DNA of 64,000 nt from Rhineura floridana (lineage: Eukaryota > Chordata > Lepidosauria > Squamata > Rhineuridae). How positions within the stretch are numbered: the first letter of the stretch is position 1; each line of letters opens with the position of its first letter. Shown in pieces: positions 13,101-25,100 of this stretch. The notes below the pieces were generated by a model. The model had not been told where the DNA came from. It saw nothing but the letters and a program-made list of their open reading frames with translations, and ran no database searches. The DNA is taken from NCBI RefSeq assembly GCF_030035675.1, contig NC_084480.1, positions 246,251,981-246,315,980 of the forward strand. The letters run 5' to 3'. The position numbers and the translations under genes were made by a program.

Positions 13101-16100
13101 TGCAGACATGCCGTAGACCACCTGAATGAAGCTTGTGGACCACTGGTGGTCCACAGACTACAGCTGGGGAGCCCCTGGGCTAGACAGTCAAACTGTCTGA
13201 ACAGTAAGTGATACTGCATACTCCTAAGATTCAAATAGAAGATTTCTTGGTTCTAGATTGCATCTGATATAAAATGCTGCATAGAGCTGAGAAATATCTG
13301 CGTTTGACCATGCTGATTATACAACAGTGGGGGGCAAAATGCAAACATACATATTTGGTGAAACCTATGGCTTTATCTCATGAGCATAGATGGAAAGGTA
13401 TGTAAAATAATAAATAAAACACTCGTTACAATGGACATGTAGAAAAATAGTTTACAAAAACCAAAAAAAACCCTGTGTTTTTAAATTGCTTTTTAAAAAT
13501 GTGTTTTTAAATTTGTATATTTGTTTTTAATGTTTTTAATTGTTGTAAACTGCCCAGAGAGCTTCGGCTATGGGGCGGTATACAAATGCAATAAATAAAT
13601 AAATAAATAAATAAATAAAACCTTACAACCATTTACTGCACAGTTCTTTCAACATTAAGAGGGATGAACCACAGCCAAATATCTGAAAAAAAGGCAACAC
13701 GCATCCCACTGGACAGTAATCAGAATACCATGATATGCTAACAGCATTTGTATATTCTTATGCTGCATTTTCATTGTACCTTGAACTGCTGTTGATCTCT
13801 ATCCAGCCAATCTTCCAGGAAATGTGCAGGAAAAATCCACCAACTAGCGTCTGCCACCTGCAGTTGCAACACACATACACACAATTATTTTGTTTTTAAA
13901 CAATTAACCCAAGTCAATTATTACTCATAGTGGAGGCTTCTTCCATAACTGACAAGTAACCTGGTCATATGGTACCTTGAGTAATTGGGCTAGCAGTAAA
14001 AAGAGCAACAAATTAAATTACAATTATAGAACAAAACAAAACATGGTATTAATAACATGCAACTTCAGCTTCTACAGAGTCAGTAGACACATATTTGGCT
14101 TTAATTAAAGGGTCAGCCACTGAAGTGGGGAAGGATCACCAAGATTTACAATGCTAAAATTTAAAATCAAAGAATTCGTCTGTTGCGAGGCCACAGGACC
14201 CCAAGCTTAAGTCTTTTTTTTCTTCTCTAAGGTTATTTTCACAAGCGACACTATAGACATTTTATATTTCCAACATCTGCAATGCAAATATCAACCCTAT
14301 TTTTGACTTGAATACAATTTAATTTTTTTTAAAAGAATCTTATATGAATTAGTGTCGGTTAGCTAAGCATCATAAGCTATCAGTCTTGCCATGAGCTGAT
14401 TGGGTGGCCTTACACAAGCAAATATAGCAGGGGTAGTCATTGTTGTGTCCTCCAGATATTGTTGGGCTCCATCTCCCATAAGACTCAGGCAGGATGGCCA
14501 ATAGTTAGGGATCATAGGAATGAAGTTCATCAACATCCGAAGGGCACAACGTCAGTTCCCCCTGCACTATAGCCTCAGGCCTGTTCCCCATAAGAAATAA
14601 TTCAATCTGGCTGCAATAGAGGGAAAAATTAGAAGCAGGGCCCACACCATTGGCTCTGCTGAGAGACCAGTTCCATTTAGTTCCTCTTCTCCTGGAATTG
14701 TTTCCATCTGATCATTATATGAACTCTAAGAACCAGTGCCTTGTTTCCTCCTCCCTCCCTCCCACTTTTTCCTTTTGTATTCTTTTAGACTATAAGCCTG
14801 TGACCAGCAACTATCTTGCTTGTTTTTTATTTTATGTAAGCTGTTCTGGGAGCATTTTTGGCAGAAGAGCAGGGTAAACATTATTTAATAAAACAAGGCA
14901 ATTAAAAAACTGGCCTGGATAACAGACAAAAGCCCTGTTCAGATACTACTCAGGTGAAAGGGGCAAGCATGATGAAAGGGGTCACAGGGTCACACATTTA
15001 GTTCTGCCTTAAAGTCGCATGGCTCCTCCCACTCCTGCCTCTTTACAGTATAACTTCTGAAGCTAGGAGGTGGTGGCTCCCCACAAGAGAAAGAGATTTT
15101 CATCTGGTACTACCATATGTTAAAAAAGAAAGCCAGACAAGCACATTAGAATTAAGGGGAGAAAAAGCACAGTGTGCTTTATTTCCAAGACTTGCTGCTA
15201 GAGCAGTAAATCTAAAAAGTTGCTTTATGAAAAATGAAATTAAAAAATAATATAGCTAGAGCCCTGCTGGATTAGGCAAAAGGTCCACCATCTAGTCTGG
15301 CATCCTCTTTCCCACAATGGCCAACAAGATGTTCCTAGGAAGCCCAACTCTTGCACTGTTACTCTCCATTTACTCAGGCATGGGCAACCTGCATCCCCCA
15401 GATGCTGCAGGACTCCAACTCCCATCATACCTGACCTTTGCATGCTGGCCAAGATTAATGAGAGTAGGAGAATCACATCTGGAGGGCCATGGTGGCTGTC
15501 AGCCAATGACATACCATGAGTTTGTCTAATCTAATCCTTCACTGTATCTTGTGGCAGCCAATACCTTATATTCATTATGCTTTGTGTAAACAAAAATATT
15601 TTTATTGTCATGTCTACTGGCAATCAATTTATTTGGGTGATCCTGTGTTCTACTATTACCAAAGTAACACTACTCTCTACTCACTTTTTTACACCGTGCA
15701 TAATTTGATCATCCTCATATCATCAACATACATTTGTTTTGTCAGGGCTTGTAACTTAGAACTGCTGTAACTTGAAGGATTCTTTCCCATGCCTCTATGA
15801 ACATAAACAATCTCTTTTATACCATAGCAATCTTAGCCTGCTCTTCCTCCACATACACACCCCACAGCTGCCATTTTAAAAGCATCAATCAAATCTGTCA
15901 TACTCAGCCTAACACACACACCAGTACATGTAAACTACATCTGCTGAATTGCTGCCAGTTATAGGCACAGAGCCTCTCCAGGATAGTGGTGACAATTATG
16001 AAAAAATACACAGATTTAGCTGGATTTAAAAGAGCCGAGATCGGTCTGACTTTTTCAAGTACTTTATTACAACTCAATTGACATCATCTAACTGGACAGA

Positions 16101-19040
16101 AGATTAACCTTTTCTACTATAAAAGTAACTGGGCAACTTTCCTTTTTTTTTTTTTTTAGGGATTTTGTTAATGGTCCAGAATGTCTGGTAGATGCTCTCT
16201 CAATGGGACCTACAGGCCAGAAAAGAGATCTTGAGGATTTGAAGGGTGTGTGTACTGTCAGAAGTTGGTAAAGGGGCTAGTAGAAGGCATACATGAGGGG
16301 GGCAGTTTTTGACATAGAAGCAAAGAACTAAGTTTGAGTTGGGGCAAGTGGAGAGCACATAATACAATATACCAGTGTTCTCTAGATGAAGAAAGATACA
16401 CAGCAATTGTACTATACACTAATATTATGCTGTGAGCACACTAGTCCCCTAGAGCAAAGCGTTTCCATTGGTCACACCTGGAGGGGGAATAGGCTGATAT
16501 GCTGATCAGTTGTGAGAACTCTTTGAAGCAATAAAAAATGCACTCAAGCTAATCCCACCACATTTTATAGTAAAAGGGGGCAGGGTTTGACTAGTGTCAT
16601 GTGCCCCCATTTTCAGAAAAAAGAGGGGAGATGCACTGGAACCGGCAGAACAGTAAGAGTGTCTCTATCCTTAGCCTCTGTCTGGTACAGCTGCCTATTG
16701 ATTCAGTCCTTTTTAATGTGTTTTTTCAGATTCTACTTACCCTTGAAAAAGAGTGGGGTAGGTGAATTTCAAGACAGACAGGACATACTGGAAAAAAAAA
16801 GACCAAGTTAGAGGACATTACATAATACAAACCCAAATACACAGACAAGCAGCAAAATAAGTACTTTTTACAAGATATCAGAAGAATGTTGTTTTGATGA
16901 GTGTTGTTCAGTTTAGGTAAAAGATCTGCTCTCAGTGCATAGTTTGGGCTACATTACAGTTCTCTCTCTCAAAATTCTTTGAAAGCACTTGCAGGCATAA
17001 TGGCCAAAGTCATCTTACTGTAATGTCAGAATAGCAATACGAGTACAAATAGCAATATGAGTACAAAACACAGAAAATGTTGAGAAAGATAGGAAGCTTT
17101 TTTGCCCAGTACTGTCTTTTCCTTTTTATCTCTGAATGAAAGCAGCTTTCCAGGTTCCAGGCAGATAAGGTTTTCTCCCATTACCGTACTTGTGCCCAAT
17201 TACTTTGACTGGAGATGTCAGGGACAGAACCTGGGAACTTCTGCATGCAAAGGATGTGCTTTATAACTGAACTATGGTCCTTCACCATAGGAAATCTTGC
17301 TCCTAAAAGCATTGCAAGACGCACCTATATATTGCAAGAGCAAAGAGATAATCTGGGGAGGTCCTCATGTTTGTTTATCTTATGCTGATGTTACAAAGGC
17401 ATCTGGCTTTTTCTGGCTTCTTTCCACATATGGAAAATGTACAGATGGAAGTGTAACACTGACAAAAACTCATTGCCTTGTCACAAACATGGCCATGGAT
17501 CAGCCAAACATCACATTTGTTGAATGCGATGATGAGTTTTACTGTTATAGTGGTTTTGTGAAATTGGTTTTATTGTGCATGATGTATTATTTATTTTGCA
17601 TATTGTACCCCACTCTGGAATTATTTAATGCAGTTGTTGTTGTTATGTGCCTTCACGTCGATTACGACTTATGGCGACCCTATGAATCAGCAACCTCCAA
17701 GAGCATCTGTCATGAACCACCCTGCTCAGATCTTGTAAGTTCAGGTTTGTGGCTTCCTTTATGGAATCAATCCATCTCTTGTTTGGCTTTCCTCTTTTTC
17801 TACTCCCTGCTGTTTTTCCCAGCACAATTGTCTTTTCTAGTGACTCATGTGTTCTCATGATGTGTCCAAAGTATGATAACCTCAGTTTCATCATTTTGGC
17901 TTCTAGTGACAGTTCTGGTTTAATTTGTTCTAACACCCAATTATTTGTCTTTTTCGCAGTCCATGGTATATGCAAAGCTCTCCTCCAGCACCACAACACG
18001 GTGTCCCAAATTTAGCCAGTTAGCCCAGAAGCATACCATGGTGATAGTATCAAAATCTGCTGAGAAATGGGGAAAAAATTAACAGGGTCACACTTCTTTT
18101 TTCTAACTCAATCTATCAAACAAGGTGACCAACACTTGAATCCTGACTGAAATGGGAATGTAGAGATCAGTCCCACTTAACTCCTCTCTAGCATGAGTGG
18201 GAGGAACAAACTATAATCCCTCATTTAACATTATATTTGAACTGGAGATTATGGTTTGTTTCACTTAATCAAACCATGATCAAGAAGTCAAGAACAAATC
18301 TTGTCTTCATATTGTGGTGGACACACCATGATTCCTTGCTTGGATGTAACACTAAGAGCCCATCCATACCTAACCGCAAAACCCATGTTTTCCATATTCG
18401 GTTGGCGGCCTCGAGATCCATACATGTCCTGTTTGTGGTCGGAGTATTGTGAAAACCCAATTTTCAAGCATCCATACATATGGGCTTTTTTTTTTGGTCT
18501 AAACCACTTTAGCATTGGCCACTCCCCTAAGTCCGCCGCTTTTCAGTAATTGGCGTACTTTTTTGGAAGCGCAGAAACATATCTTTTTTTAAATTCCCAT
18601 GCAAAAGAGCAAAGTTAATGGACACCCCCCCTAAGTGCAAGCAAAATAAATGTCTGGACTGTTTCATATAACATAGTCCATACTAAGGATGGGAGCAGCT
18701 GGTTACTCCCAAATCCACTGAATTGGTCAAACTGGGAGGCAAATCCCCTTCTGTGTTTGATTGTTTCCCACTATCTCCTGCTGTTACCATTTTGAAAGGG
18801 CTTTCCTTGTGCCCAGTGCACCCACCAAATCTCCTCTTCATGCCTCTTCCTCCCAAATTATATTAGTTCCTCCACCACCCACCCTGGGAGAAAGCAAGAG
18901 ATTGTCATTCAGTTTCAAGTTAGTAAACCAGATCAGTCAATTTCAGGCTCGGAGGAAAAGAACACAACTTATAGTGCTTGCTCACTCACTCACTCACTCA
19001 CTCACACACTCACACACTCACACACTCACACACTCACACA

Positions 19041-19131
<91 letters not shown>

Positions 19132-22100
19132 GCTGCCTGGCAAGATCAATACCACATTGAAGTACCAGAGCTTGCTCCTTCCCCCCTTCCCCCTATCAGC
19201 CCAAGAAAGCTCAGTTAAAAACCTACTCCTTTAAACTCCGTATTTTCAATGAATTGTTTGCGTAATATCGCAAAATAGTTTTTAAGTGGAGATATTATTC
19301 ATTAAATGTTTGATTTCACATTTGATCACAAAATAGTAGTTTAAAAATAAACACCACAATGTGATACAGTTACAGAAGCCAGAAAGAGGAAGTACCCCAG
19401 TTCAGCACCAGAAGCAGGAATTAACTGTAAGAAAGGAAGAGGAGGTGTGGACAGAGGGTGGATCCAACTTTAGTACCAGAAATGCAACTGGCTATTAGGG
19501 GGGAAGAGAGCCAGTGTGGTGTAGTGGTTAAGGTGTTGGACTAGGACCTGGGAGACCAGGGTTCGAATCCCCACACAGCCATGAAGCTCACTGGGTGACC
19601 TTGGGCCAGTCACTGCCTCTCATCCTCAGAGGAAGGCAATGGTAAACCACCTCTGAATACAGCTTACCATGAAAACCCTATTTGTAGGGTTGCCATAAGT
19701 CAGGATTGACTTGAAGGCAGTCCATTGGGGGGAAGCAGACAGGGGGCTTGGCATATGACAGAGGAATGCCCATGGACTGCTTATTGCAGGAAAGTCCACG
19801 GCATTGCGTCCAAGCAATTATTGATTATAAATACAGGAAAGCATTTTTTTGGTGGTATTTCTAATGCAGACTTGTAAATGTGAAAATTCGTACTAGCTTG
19901 CAGTGTCAAATGGATGACGGTGAATTAATGAGGAGACAAAGCAATAACATTGCAGATTATACAGTCGTATGGACGGGTCCTAAGGCTGCAATCCAATACA
20001 TGTCTACTCAGAAGTAACCTCCATTGGGTTCAATGGGATTTACTCCCAGTTAAGTGAGCATCGGATTGCAGCCTAAACCACGGATTATTACTCCCATTCA
20101 TGCAGGGCAAGGTGTGAAGTGGGAGATAGTGTTGAAGTGGTTAGAGTGTGAGGCTAGGCCTAGGAGATTAGGGTTCAAATCCACACTCAGCCATAAAATT
20201 CACTGGGTGACCTTGAGCCAGTTACAATCTCTCAGCCTAACCAATATCACTCACAGGTTTGCTATGAGCACAACACAGGGAGGAGGAGAAGCATGTATGC
20301 AACCTTGAGGTCCTTGGAGAAAAGCTGAGATAAACCATTAACTCTGGTTTACTGTGATGTAATCTAAAACATCAATGATCCGCCTCATAATTTTGTTGAG
20401 GGGAGGTATGTGAATAGTGTAATTATATGGTTAAGTCAGTGGACTTAATTGCAGCTAGGTGGAGTCAGGAGTTTCCTGCGCCAGTTCTGTTCTTGTTTGA
20501 GAGAGATTGGGCCCCTCCAGACTAGGGGTGGGTTTTTTGGGGGGGGAGGGGGTTGCAGGTGTATTCTGTAACATGTTATTGACAGACTAATAGTGGATTC
20601 ATAATGGATCATCCACATATCCTTCCACTTTATTAGTTCTGTGCAGCGTCCGCAATATTATTGCTGTCTGGAGAGGCGCACTATAGCACAACAAAAGCAG
20701 GACAAAAAATAAACTGGAACATTCATGGTATCAAAAGTGACAGGGTTTCAGCAGGAAGTTGTTGGACATACGCTGATGGGAAATAAGCAAGTACAAACAG
20801 TATTGAAAGCATGATCATGTATAATTGGCCTGATACCACAACGAGCACAAATCATTCTGACTACAGAAGAAAAAGGACCTCTGGAGGGGCCCCAATAATA
20901 TTATTCTCTAGCTTCTTGACTGCATGTCCTCTAAGCCTTCCATGGCAGGAGGCACGGGACAAAGAATGCAGTACCCTGCACACAGAAGCCTTGTTCAGGC
21001 ATTCAAAGAACGTGTGAGGACACAAAGTATGTAGGGGTCGTTTGCACTGTCCTCTGCAACATCCTTGTTGCTCCTGCTTCACCCTGACTTTCCCATGTTG
21101 TGCAAGAAGAGCTAAAGAAGACTTCTAAGCACATTCAGCCAATGGGCTTATAAGATTCCACATATTCGGGAACCCTGCATTATCAGGGTTCCTAATCAAC
21201 AGGACGCTTCTAAGTACAAGTATGTGCTTACATGCCCTTTTCAGACCTTTTTCTTTGCTTAATGCAGGATGCTCGGGGATGAATTAGGTCAGGAGAGATT
21301 AATGACGGATTGAGATGGTGCCCATACCCTCACACTCCCTAACCACTTTATGCCCTCCCTCGTTCTTTGAATGCTTGAGCAAAGCTTGTGAAGCACCCAA
21401 GACTAACTTTGCCTAGCAGTAGGAAGATATTTAAGAAACCTTGTTTCCTCACAGAGTTTCTATGGCTTTAACACATGACAGACAGAAATTCAGTATATGC
21501 AGGGGCAATTTTCCCGAGAATGAAGGTGTGATGCTGGGAGATCTGCATCTGCTGGATTTCTCCTTACATGCAAAATGTCAGGCAGAGGCTCATGTTAAAG
21601 ACACAGAGCCTCTCGGGGAAAAAGAAGCAACCCTATTACTAACATGTAGCTGTAATATATCGTTACAGAAAATTTATGTTAAAAGAAAAGTATTAACACT
21701 TTTAACATATACATGTTTCCATGCTCTGTCTCAGATATCCATGTAAGAATTACATTTTCTATATAAACATCACCAGCTCTACTACCACAATTCCCCCTCT
21801 AGGATACATACCTTAACATGTTGAGGGGGTCTGAGAGTGTTGAAGAAGCTGAGAGCAATGGCGTCAGGAATCTAGACCAAGAGGCTGGATTCCTAGCAGG
21901 GGCACCCAAGGCAGAACTCCTGGCAGGGGCACCCAAGGGAACCCAAGGAGTGAAGTCAGAGAAGAATGCAAAAAGACAATACCTCTAGTTAAAAAGAGAG
22001 AAAGACCTCAATGGATGACTGAAGAAACTTTTTAAATGGTTAAAGAGAGAAGGAAAGCAAAAGCAAAAGGAGACAGAAACACGGTCAGAAACCGAAATGC

Positions 22101-25100
22101 AACAATACAGCGACTAGTACTACAATCATTTATTGTACTGTATTATTAACTTCCTTATTGTATTGTATTATTAACTACCTTGGCACAGTCATTAACCAAA
22201 ATGGGGACAATAGTCAAGAAATCAGAAGACGGCTAGGACTGGGGAGGGCAGCTGTGAGAGAACTAGAAAAGGTCCTCAAATGTAAAGATGTATCACTGAA
22301 CACTAAAGTCAGGATCATTCAGACCATGGTATTCCTGATCTCTATGTATGGATGTGAAAGTTGGACAGTGAAAAAAACAGATAAGAGAAAAATCAACTCA
22401 TTTGAAATGTGATGTTGGATGAGAGCTTTGATGAAAATGATGAAACTGAGGTTATCATACTTTGGACACATAATGAGAAGACATGATTCACTAGAAAAGA
22501 CAACAATGCTGGGAAAAACAGAAGGGAGTAGAAAAAGAGGAAGGCCAAACAAGAGATGGATTGATTCAATAAAGGAAGCCACAGACCTGAACTTAGAAGA
22601 TCTAAACAGGGTGGTTCACAACAGATGCTGTTGGAGGTCGCTGATTCATAGGGTTGTCATAAGTCGTAGTTGACTTGAAGGCACATAACAAACTACTACA
22701 ATTTCTTATTTCAGAAGCTCTCAACTTGCAGTCAAAAGGAATTCATCATCACTGAAGCAACCAGACAACTTCTGTATCCCAAGGTACTACCGAGCCTTTC
22801 ACAACCCTGCATACCTGAGCTTGGTGGCTGAGTGCAGCTTTTCGTGCAAGGCTTTGAATGTTCTAGAAACAATGGCCAGAGGTATAAAGATACATTTAAG
22901 AGCAATTGCACCCACCAGCATTGGCTTTGCAGCGTCTCCTGTTGTAGCCAGAGGGTCTGTCTAAACATATATAACAAATTATTTTTTGCCACAGCCCCTG
23001 CTGACTGCCATGGGTCATTCACAGGTAGCTCGGTTTCTCACCAGCAATAACATCCCTGCCACTGTTTTTGTGCAGGATTACTGGTCATAGAACAGAAGAG
23101 AAAGGGTTCAAGATTTGCCAATCCTATTGGGATTGTCATAAGAACATAAGAACATAAGAAGAGCCTGCTGGATCAGGCCAGTGGCCCATCTAGTCCAGCA
23201 TCCTGTTCTCACAGTGGCCAACCAGGTGCCTGGGGGAAGCCCGCAAGCAGGACCCGAGTGCAAGAACACTCTCCCCTCCTGAGGCTTCCGGCAACTGGTT
23301 TTCAGAAGCATGCTGCCTCTGACTAGGGTGGCACAGCACAGCCATCATGGCTAGTAGCCATTGATAGCCCTGTCCTCCATGAATTTGTCTAATCTTCTTT
23401 TAAAGCCGTCCAAGCTGGTGGCCATTACTGCATCTTGTGGGAGCAAATTCCATAGTTTAACTATGCGCTGAGTAAAGAAGTACTTCCTTTTGTCTGTCCT
23501 GAATCTTCCAACATTCAGCTTCTTTGAATGTCCATGAGTTCTAGTATTATGAGACAGGGAGAAGAACTTTTCTCTATCCACTTTCTCAATGCCATGCATA
23601 ATTTTATACACATCTTTGAATATACCTGGAACTCTCATTCATTCCATTCAAATCAGAAGGTGATATGAATTCAGGAACTGTTTACTATAGGCTAATGGCT
23701 GTTGTAAACAGACCCTACATAATTTCAGTGTTTGGGATGTTTTCCCACAACCAAAACAAGTGATGAGTAGCATCTATCAGGAAGAGGTTATGGCAGAATT
23801 ATGTAAGCTATCATTTATTCTGTAGCAAGGAGCAAGCTGTTATAATGGATCAGGCAATGAAAGAGAATTCTTCTTAGGGAAAAAATAGCAAGGCTAGCAC
23901 TGACAGGAATTGGCTATTTGGGCCAGAACTCACTAGTTAATGATTGCAGTTTGAGTTAACTAAGTGCCCACTCCAAGTAAGGGAATATTCCAGACTCACT
24001 GGTTTATCAATGTACAGGTTTTCACATTATTCAAACATAAGAGCTTCAAGTAGAGACTTGGTCAGGTGAACTAGGTTTGAACTGGTTGTCTTAGATATTG
24101 GAAACAAAGATTTAGAAGAAGCAACCTGTTATGTTGGATTCTCACAGCGTTCACTGGTTCTGCCTTAACCATAAACCAAATCAAATGAACAAAGAAATTA
24201 AAGGGAGAAAGCACATACAGAACAAAATGTAATTTAATTTGGTTGATTAAATTACGTGTTATTTTTAGGTATTTTCCCCCTGAAAGTTTTTGTTCATTTA
24301 CTTTCTGCCTTGAAGCTGCCTCTGCCTACTTCTTCTCATCCGTTCCTATAATTCCTGTAAATAATCTGATTTTCTAAATGATGTCACAAGACTTCAGTGC
24401 CCTCTGGTTTAAAGGCAATGACCCTGGAAAGATGATAAAAACACCTATAGTGCCTTAAAGACTAACAAACATATTAGGGCATAATGTATTGTATTTATAT
24501 AAAATAGTTCTAAACTGCCCTTCATCCAATGGATCCCAAAGGTATGTCCAATAAATAAGGATCAATCAAAGATACAGATGCAATTTGTCAATGTATATAG
24601 CCTATGGGTAAAAAAAAGACTATAAAACTAAAAGCAGACTGAGGCAATATAACTCTTTAAAATGCCTGAGCAAATAGAAGTGTTTTAACTTGGTATGAAA
24701 AAGATTGCCATGCTGGTGCCAACCATACCTCTCAGCTTCCAAAGTTGTGGTGTTACCACGTAAGAGACCTTTCCTCAGTACACATATAACATACCTTCAC
24801 TTAGGAAGGCACTTGGAGAGAGACCTCTACTAAATATTTTGTGCATCCACGCCATACATTTAAAACACATTTAAAGCACATGACTTCCCCCAAAGAACCC
24901 TGGTAACTGTAGTTTACCCCTCACAAAGCAACAATTCCCAGCACCCTTAACAAATGACATATCCCAAGAATCATTGGTGGAAGTCATGTGTTTTAAATGT
25001 ATAGTGTGGCTATGACCCTTATGGCACAGCAGATGGGTAGGGGGCACTCCTTCAGGTATTTGAGTCCCAAACATAAGTTTTTGTGAACTAGAGTTCACTT

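Larger units (their letters stand above)
18356..19980. mobile_element. PIF/Harbinger-like non-autonomous transposon
   Basis: The left terminus GAGCCCATCCATACC and the right terminus (reverse complement GGACCCGTCCATACG) match at 12 of 15 positions. Both sides are flanked by TAA (18353-18355, 19981-19983), the PIF/Harbinger target size. The interior has no transposase and has absorbed a microsatellite and a Sauria SINE. The pairing is inferred from termini only. Confidence 0.45.

Noticed and set aside
17297-17860. Plus-strand open frame of 187 codons
   Set aside because: It runs from unique intron into the antisense of a BovB copy; the amino-acid text changes character at that border.
18269-18549. 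Four overlapping short frames on both strands
   Set aside because: No protein similarity; the region is the left end of a non-autonomous DNA element and its flank.
18979-19124. Regular repeat resembling an array
   Set aside because: Units of 2-8 bases without spacers; it is a microsatellite, not CRISPR.
19507-19726. tRNA-like A and B boxes
   Set aside because: They are the head of a SINE with a BovB tail and target duplication, so not a tRNA gene. The same applies at 17215, 20120, 26283, 38875 and 51780.
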